Positions 1 to 6,877 of a stretch of DNA of 11,278 nucleotides are shown piece by piece. Each line of letters opens with the position of its first letter. Positions within the stretch are counted from its first letter, which is position 1. The DNA comes from Muribaculaceae bacterium (GTDB lineage: Bacteria > Bacteroidota > Bacteroidia > Bacteroidales > Muribaculaceae). The translations under genes were made by a program, and so were the position numbers. The notes beneath the pieces were generated by a model, which worked only from the letters and a program-made list of their open reading frames with translations, searched no databases and was not told where the DNA came from. The stretch spans positions 1-11,278 of the forward strand of contig JAIDJJ010000636.1 in NCBI GenBank assembly GCA_029052265.1. Direction: 5' to 3'.

Positions 1-1131
1 CTGGCTGGACAGTTCTTCCCTATATGGGCAGGAAGAGTGTTTGCTACATTTAATGCCATATTCAGCCAATTCCTTGGATTTCTTATTCCTCTTATAATAT
101 TGGGATTTGTAGCTCCCGCTATCGCGGATATTGGCAATAAGGCTGGAAAAATGCTAATTGCAACCGCTGCCCTTGCCTACGCATCTACAGTATTGGCAGG
201 ACTCATGAGTTTTTTCGTTGGCGATAAATTCTTTCCGGGACTTATCCAGCCGCGCACAATCGGTGAAATTGCCGAAGCCCATGATCTGCAACCATACTTC
301 TCCATAGAAATGCCAGCCCTGTTTGGAGTTATGAGTGCTCTCGTTCTGGCATTCATGCTTGGTCTCGCACTCGCATATGTAAAAGGTGACACTCTCAAAT
401 ATTGCCTGAATGAATTTAGAGACATCGTTGCCCTTACTATAGCAAAAGTGATTATCCCGTTGCTCCCGCTCTATATCTTCGGAATATTCCTGAATATGAC
501 CGTATCGGGACAAGTTGCTACGGTTCTTTCCGCATTTGTAAAAATCATTCTTATCATTTTTGCGATGCATATTTTTCTTTTGGTCTTTCAATATGCGATC
601 GCCGGCATAATTGTGAAGCGCAATCCTTTCAAACTCCTGTATACCATGCTCCCGGCTTACTTCACCGCCCTTGGCACACAATCTTCGGCAGCCACAATCC
701 CAGTGACATTGAGACAGGCTGTCAAAATGGGGGTAAGCGAAGACACGGCGGGGTTTGTAGTGCCACTGTGTGCCACCATCCATATGTCGGGCAGCGCAAT
801 GAAGATTGTGGCATGCGCCGTTGCCCTGATGATAATGCAGGCAATCCCCTATGACACCGGAATGTTTGCAGGCTTCATCTGCATGATCGGCATTTCAATC
901 ATAGCGGCACCCGGCGTGCCCGGAGGTGCAATAATGGCATCCCTCGGGCTTTTGGCAAGCATGCTGAATTTCACTGAAGCCGATCAAGCCCTGATGATAG
1001 CCCTATATATTGCAATGGATAGTTTCGGCACAGCCTGCAACGTAACCGGCGACGGATTCATAGCCCTTATAATCAACCGATGCTTTTCCTTTAGAAAAAC
1101 CGCTTCTGCGGATCCGCTTACAAACGACTGA
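1..1131 (+). CDS. Dicarboxylate/amino acid:cation symporter (DAACS/SLC1-like), 5'-truncated by window edge
   Basis: The gene is a secondary transporter of the glutamate/SstT-like (DAACS) family, acting in the inner membrane. The frame is open from base 1: LAGQFFPIWAGR precedes the GTG at 37, so that GTG is an internal Val codon and the real start lies left of the window. 376 residues are visible, against a family size of about 390-430, so only some 20-40 are missing. Hydrophobic helices run throughout. Family landmarks (visible numbering) are a serine-rich hairpin SSAATIP at 228-234, a TM7 motif HMSGS at 261-265 where GltPh has NMDGT, a second hairpin APGVPGG near 303-309, and a TM8 motif with D340, G343, T344 and NVTGD at 347-351. 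The GltPh Arg397 that grips acidic side chains is Gly343 here, which argues for a neutral substrate such as Ser or Thr. It is convergent with kbl, which fits amino acid uptake for catabolism. Substrate and coupling ion are inferred; the family call is firm. Confidence 0.9.
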   Translation: MAGQFFPIWAGRVFATFNAIFSQFLGFLIPLIILGFVAPAIADIGNKAGKMLIATAALAYASTVLAGLMSFFVGDKFFPGLIQPRTIGEIAEAHDLQPYFSIEMPALFGVMSALVLAFMLGLALAYVKGDTLKYCLNEFRDIVALTIAKVIIPLLPLYIFGIFLNMTVSGQVATVLSAFVKIILIIFAMHIFLLVFQYAIAGIIVKRNPFKLLYTMLPAYFTALGTQSSAATIPVTLRQAVKMGVSEDTAGFVVPLCATIHMSGSAMKIVACAVALMIMQAIPYDTGMFAGFICMIGISIIAAPGVPGGAIMASLGLLASMLNFTEADQALMIALYIAMDSFGTACNVTGDGFIALIINRCFSFRKTASADPLTND

Positions 1132-1140
1132 CCGGATTTA

Positions 1141-1188
1141 ACATAGGACAAGGGGTGAAGGCTATAGCCTTCACCCCTTGTCCTATGT
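1141..1188. terminator. 48-base perfect palindrome, probable bidirectional terminator
   Basis: Two 22-base arms (1141-1162 and 1167-1188) are exact reverse complements around a TATA centre, so either strand can fold into a 22-bp hairpin. The left arm begins ACATAGGACAAGGGG. It starts 10 bases after the transporter stop and ends 45 bases from the kbl stop, between convergent genes. No run of T follows on either strand, so it is not a textbook intrinsic terminator. A role as shared terminator or 3'-end stabiliser is inferred from position. Confidence 0.7.
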
Positions 1189-1232
1189 AGTTAGATGCTG
1201 CCGGGCAAATAATTCCGGCAACAGATTTCCTG

Positions 1233-2426
1233 TTATTTCAACACTCCGAGTTTCTTACCGACCTTTACAAACGCTGCTATCGCACGGTCAAGATGCTCGC
1301 GCTCGTGTGCGGCAGAAAGCTGCACACGGATTCTTGCCTGACCTTTCGGCACGACAGGATAATAAAAACCTGTGACAAAAATACCTTCTTTCTGCATCTC
1401 TGCGGCAAAATCCTGTGAAAGCTTTGCATCATAAAGCATCACAGCGCAAATCGCACTCTGTGTGGGTTTGATATCAAATCCAGCTTCAAGCATTTTGTCG
1501 CGGAAATAGTTTACATTCCCTACAAGCTTGTCATGAAGCTCATTGCTCTCTTTTAACATCTTCAACATCTCAAGGCTTGCCCCCACAATAGATGGCGCCA
1601 CAGAATTAGAGAAAAGATATGGGCGTGAACGCTGCCTGAGCATGTCTATGATCTCTTTCTTACCGGTAGTGAATCCACCCATCGCGCCACCGAAAGCTTT
1701 TCCGAGCGTGCCTGTGAAGATATCGATCTTTCCGTAGCAATCATATTGCTCAGCCACTCCATGACCGGTCTTCCCTACAACTCCTGCCGAATGGCTTTCA
1801 TCCACCATTACAAGCGCGTCATATTTCTCGGCAAGCTCACATATCTTGTCCATGGGAGCGACATTGCCGTCCATAGAGAACACTCCGTCTGTAGCTATGA
1901 TTCTGAAACGACAGTCTTGCGCCTCTTTAAGGCAACGTTCAAGATCCTCCATGTCCGCATTCTTATAACGGAACCGTTTTGCCTTGCACAGGCGCACTCC
2001 GTCGATAATAGATGCATGGTTGAGAGAATCGCTTATGATAGCGTCCTCTTCAGTAAACAATGGCTCGAAAAGACCGCCATTTGCATCAAAACAAGCAGCA
2101 TAAAGGATAGTGTCTTCCGTCTTGAAATAATCGCTGATGGCTGCCTCAAGTTCTTTATGAAGATCTTGTGTGCCACAGATAAAACGTACCGACGACATTC
2201 CATATCCTCTTTCATCCATAGCCTTTTTGGCTGCCGCTATCAGGCGGCTGTTGTCTGCAAGACCAAGATAATTGTTGGCACAAAAGTTGAGCACTTCCCC
2301 TTCAGCACTCTTAACTCCTATTTCCGCACTTTGCGGTGTGGTAATGATTCGCTCGCTTTTATAAAGCCCGGCATCCTTGATGTCCTGCAGTTCTTTGGCG
2401 AGATGTGACTGGAAATTTCCGTACAT
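1233..2426 (-). CDS. kbl: Glycine C-acetyltransferase (2-amino-3-ketobutyrate CoA ligase)
   Basis: This is a cytoplasmic PLP enzyme that cleaves 2-amino-3-ketobutyrate with CoA to glycine and acetyl-CoA, the second step of the threonine dehydrogenase pathway. The product is 397 aa, the usual size (E. coli Kbl is 398). The fold-type I alpha-oxoamine synthase motifs are in order: NNYLGL at 51-56, NHASIIDG at 136-143, a DESHS motif with D209 and H212 for the PLP ring, and the Schiff-base lysine K243 in GTLGKAFGG. A TTG at 2435 is in frame 9 bases upstream, but the ATG at 2426 is preferred because family members begin with MYG followed by a polar helix. No Shine-Dalgarno sequence is visible, as is common in Bacteroidetes. 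The gene is divergent from the threonine dehydrogenase gene, whose product makes its substrate. Related alpha-oxoamine synthases (BioF, HemA) are less likely given the partner gene and close match in length and motifs. Confidence 0.95.
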   Translation of the reverse strand: MYGNFQSHLAKELQDIKDAGLYKSERIITTPQSAEIGVKSAEGEVLNFCANNYLGLADNSRLIAAAKKAMDERGYGMSSVRFICGTQDLHKELEAAISDYFKTEDTILYAACFDANGGLFEPLFTEEDAIISDSLNHASIIDGVRLCKAKRFRYKNADMEDLERCLKEAQDCRFRIIATDGVFSMDGNVAPMDKICELAEKYDALVMVDESHSAGVVGKTGHGVAEQYDCYGKIDIFTGTLGKAFGGAMGGFTTGKKEIIDMLRQRSRPYLFSNSVAPSIVGASLEMLKMLKESNELHDKLVGNVNYFRDKMLEAGFDIKPTQSAICAVMLYDAKLSQDFAAEMQKEGIFVTGFYYPVVPKGQARIRVQLSAAHEREHLDRAIAAFVKVGKKLGVLK

Positions 2427-2518
2427 GATAGTCAAGATTTAGGTTTGATTCTTTATCCTATCGGCTCAATGCCAACACGTTGACACTCCAACAGGATATG
2501 TTTGAAAAAATTTTTAGC

Positions 2519-2526
2519 CAAAGTTA
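2519..2526 (-). promoter_or_regulatory. Candidate Bacteroidetes -7 element for kbl
   Basis: On the minus strand this reads TAACTTTG, an exact match to TAnnTTTG. It would give a leader of roughly 85 bases before the kbl ATG. No TTTG lies at the usual -33 distance; the nearest partial match is a GTTG about 15 bases upstream (2542-2545). It sits about 30 bases from the opposing promoter candidate, so the two could interfere or share control. Confidence 0.4.
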
Positions 2527-2549
2527 ACTATTTTTTGCTTACAACGTAT

Positions 2550-2557
2550 TATCTTTG
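2550..2557 (+). promoter_or_regulatory. Candidate Bacteroidetes -7 element for the threonine dehydrogenase gene
   Basis: The sequence TATCTTTG matches TAnnTTTG exactly and is followed by CAT, giving an expected transcript start near 2564 and a leader of about 60 bases. A TTTG occurs at 2534-2537, but the 12-base gap is shorter than the usual 19-21, so the -33 element is uncertain. Confidence 0.5.
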
Positions 2558-2625
2558 CATAAAATTTTATTCTTTTTCTCTCCACTATAAACTCAGACAG
2601 AACTCACCTTAATCATCAAAAGGAA

Positions 2626-3603
2626 ATGAAAAATATCCTTATTATCGGAGCCACCGGCCAAATAGGATCGGAGCTGACAATGAAACTCAGGTCTTTATAT
2701 CCTAACGGCAACGTTGTCGCCGGCTACATTGCCGGGGCAGAACCCAAAGGGGCGCTTCTTGAAAGCGGCCCGGCACAAATTGTAGACATCACCAACCCGG
2801 CGCAGATTGCTGAAGCTGTCGACAAATATAAAGTCGACACTATCTATAATCTTGCTGCCCTTCTCAGTGCTGTGGCTGAAGCTAAGCCTCAGCTTGCCTG
2901 GAAAATTGGTGTGGGCGGTCTCTACAACACTTTGGAAGTTGCACGCGAAAAAGGATGTGCAGTATTCACTCCAAGTTCAATCGGATCTTTCGGCCCGTCG
3001 ACTCCCCATGTTAAAACTCCTCAAGACACCGTCCAAAGACCGGAAACAATCTATGGTGTCACTAAAGTGTCCGGAGAACTTCTATCCGATTATTACTGGC
3101 ACCGTTTTGGAGTAGACACCCGTTCAGTCAGATTCCCGGGACTGATATCTTATGTCGCCCCTCCGGGAGGAGGCACCACTGACTATGCTGTAGACATATA
3201 TTATTCTGCAGTAAAAGGGGAAGAATTCAAGTGCCCCCTGAAGCCCGGCACATTCATGGACATGATGTATATGCCCGATGCTTTGAGAGCTGCCATTGAA
3301 ATAATGGAAGCCGACCCCTCACGTCTGAAGCACCGCAACTCTTTCAACATCGCTTCCATGAGTTTCGATCCTGAAATCATAGCCTCCAAAATAAAGGAAT
3401 ATGTACCGGGATTCAAAATGAGCTACGAACTGGATCCTCTCAGACAGGGAATAGCAGACTCATGGCCTGACAGCCTCGATGACTCCTGCGCAAGGGAAGA
3501 ATGGGACTGGAAACCGGAATTTGACCTTGATGCCATGACTGTAGACATGCTATCGAATCTCCGAAAAAAATTCGGCATAGATCAGCCCAAAGAGACAATC
3601 TAA
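2626..3603 (+). CDS. tdh: L-threonine 3-dehydrogenase, short-chain (SDR/epimerase-like) type
   Basis: The product is a predicted cytoplasmic NAD-dependent oxidase of L-threonine to 2-amino-3-ketobutyrate, the substrate of Kbl. At 325 aa it has the size of the extended-SDR threonine dehydrogenases rather than the zinc-dependent MDR enzyme of E. coli. The N-terminal Rossmann fingerprint is GATGQIG (residues 8-14). NLAALLSAVAE at 75-85 and TPSSIGSFGP at 115-124 carry the expected active-site strand and serine region, and Y143 with K147 in YGVTK form the SDR catalytic pair. The motif RFPGLISY at 169-176 is typical of the group. The ATG at 2626 has an AAAAGGAA stretch just upstream, too close for a good Shine-Dalgarno sequence. 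Being divergent from kbl supports threonine rather than sugar-nucleotide chemistry. A general NAD-dependent epimerase is the alternative, less likely in this context. Confidence 0.9.
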   Translation: MKNILIIGATGQIGSELTMKLRSLYPNGNVVAGYIAGAEPKGALLESGPAQIVDITNPAQIAEAVDKYKVDTIYNLAALLSAVAEAKPQLAWKIGVGGLYNTLEVAREKGCAVFTPSSIGSFGPSTPHVKTPQDTVQRPETIYGVTKVSGELLSDYYWHRFGVDTRSVRFPGLISYVAPPGGGTTDYAVDIYYSAVKGEEFKCPLKPGTFMDMMYMPDALRAAIEIMEADPSRLKHRNSFNIASMSFDPEIIASKIKEYVPGFKMSYELDPLRQGIADSWPDSLDDSCAREEWDWKPEFDLDAMTVDMLSNLRKKFGIDQPKETI

Positions 3604-3604
3604 G

Positions 3605-3648
3605 TTTAGATGATATATATAATTGGTCTAAATCACCATATTATATAT
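3605..3648. repeat. AT-rich inverted repeats upstream of the efflux operon
   Basis: TTTAGA (3605-3610) and TCTAAA (3627-3632) are inverted with a 16-base spacer, and ATATATAAT (3615-3623) pairs with ATTATATAT (3640-3648), extended by TGG/CCA across one bulged T. The region lies just after the dehydrogenase stop and about 75-115 bases upstream of the tetR promoter candidate. It may be part of the upstream gene's 3' end or an operator; AT-rich sequence yields such pairings easily, so the role is open. Confidence 0.3.
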
Positions 3649-3678
3649 TAATATCTCCTTTTCTAATTAAACTTGGTA

Positions 3679-3716
3679 AAAAAAACCGAAAACTCTTGCA
3701 TGTTTTCGGTTTTTTT
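3679..3716 (+). terminator. Intrinsic terminator of the threonine dehydrogenase gene
   Basis: The arms CCGAAAAC (3686-3693) and GTTTTCGG (3702-3709) pair perfectly around an 8-base loop, flanked by seven A bases on the left and seven T bases on the right that extend the stem and supply the U-tract. It lies about 75 bases after the dehydrogenase stop. The symmetric A-stem-T layout could also stop transcription from the other side. Confidence 0.85.
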
Positions 3717-3720
3717 ATTA

Positions 3721-3728
3721 TAACTTTG
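3721..3728 (+). promoter_or_regulatory. Candidate -7 element of the tetR-efflux operon
   Basis: TAACTTTG matches TAnnTTTG and is the same octamer as the kbl candidate. The expected transcript start is near 3735, which leaves a 17-base leader to the ATG at 3752 and argues against the TTG at 3740 as start. The only -33-like bases are CTTG at 3695-3698 with a 22-base gap, lying within or next to the loop of the preceding terminator. There is no room for a separate strong promoter before the next gene. Confidence 0.5.
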
Positions 3729-3751
3729 TCATATCTAACTTGAACGTAGGT

Positions 3752-4402
3752 ATGACTAAAGAAGAAATGACATGCGAGAACTATAACAGTCTGGTCAACT
3801 CCATTCTCGAAATTATGATGAAGAGAGGGATCTCGACCACCACTATGGACCAACTCGCATCAACGCTTAGAATATCCAAGCGAACTTTATATGAAATTTT
3901 CTTGAGCAAAGATAAACTTGTAGATGAAATTCTGAAATCTTATATCATTTATGTAAGAAACAATCAGCTTTCCATTGCTGAAAGATCACAGAATGTTATC
4001 GATGCGCTGATAAAAATTTTTATTTTCAGCAGGTCTTTGCTTTCGGAAATCAATCTGGACTTCTATAGGGATATGGACACCCACTTCAAATTTCAGAAAG
4101 ATTATGAAGAGACCGCTCTCCCTTACAACCGGCATATGCTTGAGCTTATTCGGGAAGGGATAAGGAAAGGATTGATACGCAACGACATCGACTATCTCAT
4201 AATGTACAAGCTAATGCTTATACAAATGAATTTTCTGAAAAAGATGGACACCATATTCCCTCCCGAGATATCAATACTTGATGTCTACAACACTATATTC
4301 TTAGGGTTCATGAGAGGTATTGTTTCCCCTGCCGGAATGTCGGTATTAGACAGTTGTCTGGGCAACTATCCAGATCTGACCAAGAAAAATATCAGCGTAT
4401 AA
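3752..4402 (+). CDS. TetR/AcrR-family transcriptional regulator
   Basis: This is a 216-aa cytoplasmic DNA-binding protein, the usual TetR size. The N-terminal helix-turn-helix spans about residues 28-60: STTTMDQLASTLR, then the recognition helix ISKRTLYEIF followed by SKDKLVDEIL, a clear TetR signature. The C-terminal two thirds (about 65-216) is helical and ligand-binding in type, with no recognisable ligand motif. An in-frame TTG at 3740 exists, but ATG 3752 is chosen from the promoter position and because the HTH then begins at the normal distance. The stop is 22 bases from the start of the outer-membrane channel gene, so regulator and pump are cotranscribed; it most likely represses its own operon until an effector binds. 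No clear palindromic operator is visible at the promoter itself. Target and effector are inferred. Confidence 0.88.
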   Translation: MTKEEMTCENYNSLVNSILEIMMKRGISTTTMDQLASTLRISKRTLYEIFLSKDKLVDEILKSYIIYVRNNQLSIAERSQNVIDALIKIFIFSRSLLSEINLDFYRDMDTHFKFQKDYEETALPYNRHMLELIREGIRKGLIRNDIDYLIMYKLMLIQMNFLKKMDTIFPPEISILDVYNTIFLGFMRGIVSPAGMSVLDSCLGNYPDLTKKNISV

Positions 4403-4424
4403 CCAGCACTCTCCTTTTATTTGT

Positions 4425-5747
4425 ATGAGATTTAAACTAACCGTTCTGACATCCATATCTCTGCTGATTGCAGGTGCGCCACAACTATATGCCGACACAT
4501 TGACACTATCGCGCGAACAATGTGTGGAGGTTGCATTACGTGATAACCCTACGGTAAAAGTTGCGGATATGGAAATCACTAAAGTTGATTATGCTAAAAA
4601 AGAGACGTTGGCTTCTGTATTCCCTTCCATAGACTTTTCCGCTGCCTACCAAAGATCTATAGAACTTCAGACCATACGCATGAACATGGGCGGAGAGAGC
4701 CAAAGTCTTAAAATGGGTTCCGACAATACCTGGAACATGGGATTTAACGCCTCTCTTCCTCTGATAGCCCCTACTTTATGGAAAGCTATCAGTATTTCCG
4801 ACACCCAGATTCTCGCGTCTCTTGAAAATGCAAGAGCTTCCAGACTCGATCTTGTAAACAATGTCAACAAAGCGTATTATGCCCTGATGCTTGCAATCGC
4901 CTCAAGGGATGTGGTAAAAGAAAACTACGATATAGCTGTGCTGAATGCGTCAGTCTACGAGAAACAATTCTCTGCCGGAACCGCTTCCGAATACGACGTG
5001 TTGCGCTCTTCCGTGCAGGTAAAAAATGTAGAACCGGAACTCCTTCAGGCTAATATCGCTGTAAAACAATGCCAGCTACAGTTGAAGGTTCTGATGGGTA
5101 TCTCAAGTGACATAGATATAATGCCCGATATTTCCCTTACAGACCTTAAGCGAGATATGTATCTTTATCCCACATCTGCCGAACGAAGCATAACCGACAA
5201 TTCCTCCCTGCGTACGCTTGACATTCAAAAAAAGCTGCTGACAAAAAATGTCGACATGAAAAGATTCGCATGGATACCTACCCTCGCGGCATCTTTCAAT
5301 TTATCCTGGCTTTCCCTTAGCAACGGGTCTCCTTTCAGGAATCAGCAGTTTAATCCATATAGCACGGTCGGGCTGCAGCTATCGATCCCAATATTTTCCG
5401 GAGGAGCTAAATATTACGGTCTCAAACAGGCTCAGGTAGAACTTAAGGAAATCGATATCCAGCGGGAGAATCTTGTCAACACTTTGAACATGCAGGTAGA
5501 ACTCGCCATCGACAACATAAACATGGAAGCCCGGCAAATAGAGACAAGCGCGGAAGGTGTGCGTCAGGCTAAAAAAGCCCACGAAATCATGCAAAAAAGT
5601 TTTGATATCGGAGCAGCATCATATCTTGACCTCAGAGACAGCGAACTGGCAAATACAACAGCCCAGCTCTCCTACCTGCAGGCAATATACAATTATCTTA
5701 TCTCTACATCAGAACTTGATCTTTTGCTTGGCAAAGGCATAGATTGA
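4425..5747 (+). CDS. TolC-family outer-membrane efflux channel
   Basis: This is the outer-membrane exit duct of the tripartite pump encoded with the next two genes. The 440-aa precursor starts with a signal peptide (MRFK, a hydrophobic stretch to about residue 19, likely cut after LYA at 21-23). Two OEP repeats follow, roughly 28-225 and 255-435. The internal duplication is visible where FSAGTASEYDVLRSS (182-196) matches FDIGAASYLDLRDSE (393-407), the conserved helix-turn of each half. Long heptad-like helices fit the periplasmic coiled-coil tunnel. It is shorter than E. coli TolC (493 aa) but normal for Bacteroidetes. The adaptor gene begins 32 bases later, consistent with one operon. The pump substrate cannot be told from this gene. 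Confidence 0.93.
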   Translation: MRFKLTVLTSISLLIAGAPQLYADTLTLSREQCVEVALRDNPTVKVADMEITKVDYAKKETLASVFPSIDFSAAYQRSIELQTIRMNMGGESQSLKMGSDNTWNMGFNASLPLIAPTLWKAISISDTQILASLENARASRLDLVNNVNKAYYALMLAIASRDVVKENYDIAVLNASVYEKQFSAGTASEYDVLRSSVQVKNVEPELLQANIAVKQCQLQLKVLMGISSDIDIMPDISLTDLKRDMYLYPTSAERSITDNSSLRTLDIQKKLLTKNVDMKRFAWIPTLAASFNLSWLSLSNGSPFRNQQFNPYSTVGLQLSIPIFSGGAKYYGLKQAQVELKEIDIQRENLVNTLNMQVELAIDNINMEARQIETSAEGVRQAKKAHEIMQKSFDIGAASYLDLRDSELANTTAQLSYLQAIYNYLISTSELDLLLGKGID

Positions 5748-5779
5748 CTTTTAATAATTTTTTGATAACTTCCTGACTG

Positions 5780-6841
5780 ATGAAAAGACTGTTTTTTTAC
5801 GTTTCTTTCCTGGCAACAATAGTGCTCACTGCCTGCTCTGGCAAGGAAAAAGTGCAAAAAGATGATAATGTTGTTGAAAATAAGACTCTTGTCAAGATAG
5901 AAAATGTTGATTACCGCCCGGTGGTGCAAGAAGGTAATTATACAGCTACCGTAGAGCCGGAACTGATCAACAACATATCTGCCTCCTCCCCCAACAGGAT
6001 CAAACAGATATTGGTGGATGAAGGTATGAGAGTATCAAAAGGACAGAAACTTGTTGTTCTGGATGATGTAAACACCACCTCATATGAAATGCAGGTTGCC
6101 AATGCAAAGGCAAACCTCGAAAACGTGCAGATAAACTATGACCGCGCCGTAGAGCTGCTAAAGATCGGCGGAGGCACCCAACAGAACGTTGACCAAATGC
6201 AACTTCAGCTGACCAACGCAAAAAATTCTCTTGCCACGGCAGAACGCACTCTACGCAATGTTCAGGAAAATACAATTCTTGTATCGCCTATCAACGGAAT
6301 AGTGACTGCAAGAAACTATGATCCGGGCGACATGACCTCCACCCTGCCGATATTGACTGTAGCTCAGGTGCAACCTGTAAAAATTGTGATCAATGTGTCG
6401 GAAAGCGAGCTTTCCCATGTAAAAAAAGGGATGGCAGCCGAAGTAAGATTTGACACATATGGAAATGAAATGTTCGACGGTATTGTTACAATGGTGGCGC
6501 CAACTGTCGATGCTGACAGCCGTACATTCGGAGTTGAAATTACAGTCAACAATTCAGACAACAGGATATTGCCCGGAATGTTCGGCAGAGTAAAACTGAA
6601 CCTCGGGGAAGCGGAACATGTGGTCGTTCCTGACAGAGCGGTTGTAAAACAACCTGGATCCGGGAACCATTATATCTATGTCTATAACAGCGATGGCACC
6701 GTAAGTTATAATAAAGTGGAGCTGGGACAACGCATCGGCGATTCGTATGAACTTCTTTCGGGAGTCGAACCGGGAGCCAAGGTCGTTGTGTCGGGACAAA
6801 GCAGACTTGCTGACGGGGTTTCTGTAGAAGTTTCAAAATAA
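5780..6841 (+). CDS. RND periplasmic adaptor (membrane fusion protein), lipoprotein
   Basis: The adaptor links the RND pump to the outer-membrane channel in the periplasm. The 353-aa precursor has a type II signal peptide with lipobox LTAC, so Cys19 is the predicted lipidated first residue. The split lipoyl domain is seen as two halves: IKQILVDEGMRVSKGQKLV at 74-92 and NTILVSPINGIVTARNYDPG at 164-183. Between them (about 97-163) lies the alpha-helical hairpin that contacts the channel. A beta-barrel domain follows from about 197 to 277, with PGMFGRVKL at 265-273 typical of HlyD_D23-like adaptors, then a membrane-proximal domain from VVVPDRAVV (281-289) to the end. Start ATG 5780 gives a complete lipoprotein signal and is 32 bases from the preceding stop. 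The pump gene follows after 36 bases. Confidence 0.93.
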   Translation: MKRLFFYVSFLATIVLTACSGKEKVQKDDNVVENKTLVKIENVDYRPVVQEGNYTATVEPELINNISASSPNRIKQILVDEGMRVSKGQKLVVLDDVNTTSYEMQVANAKANLENVQINYDRAVELLKIGGGTQQNVDQMQLQLTNAKNSLATAERTLRNVQENTILVSPINGIVTARNYDPGDMTSTLPILTVAQVQPVKIVINVSESELSHVKKGMAAEVRFDTYGNEMFDGIVTMVAPTVDADSRTFGVEITVNNSDNRILPGMFGRVKLNLGEAEHVVVPDRAVVKQPGSGNHYIYVYNSDGTVSYNKVELGQRIGDSYELLSGVEPGAKVVVSGQSRLADGVSVEVSK

Positions 6842-6877
6842 TCCTTATCCCATTTATCACCATTCACTTCATCTAAT

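Noticed and set aside
154..783. Long minus-strand open frame opposite the symporter gene
   Set aside because: It lies wholly antisense to a gene with clear family motifs, and its translation is low-complexity and rich in His, Cys and Arg with no recognisable domain.
37..1131. Symporter starting at the GTG at base 37
   Set aside because: The frame is open to base 1 and the upstream residues continue a transporter-like sequence, so the GTG is an internal codon.
1746..2408. Plus-strand open frame of about 220 codons opposite kbl
   Set aside because: It is the mirror of conserved kbl coding sequence; its translation has no domain, and no promoter or start signal is visible.
4403..4424. Separate promoter for the TolC-like gene
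   Set aside because: The 22-base gap contains TTTTATTTG but not TAnnTTTG, and there is no space for a -33 element, so cotranscription with tetR is the simpler reading.
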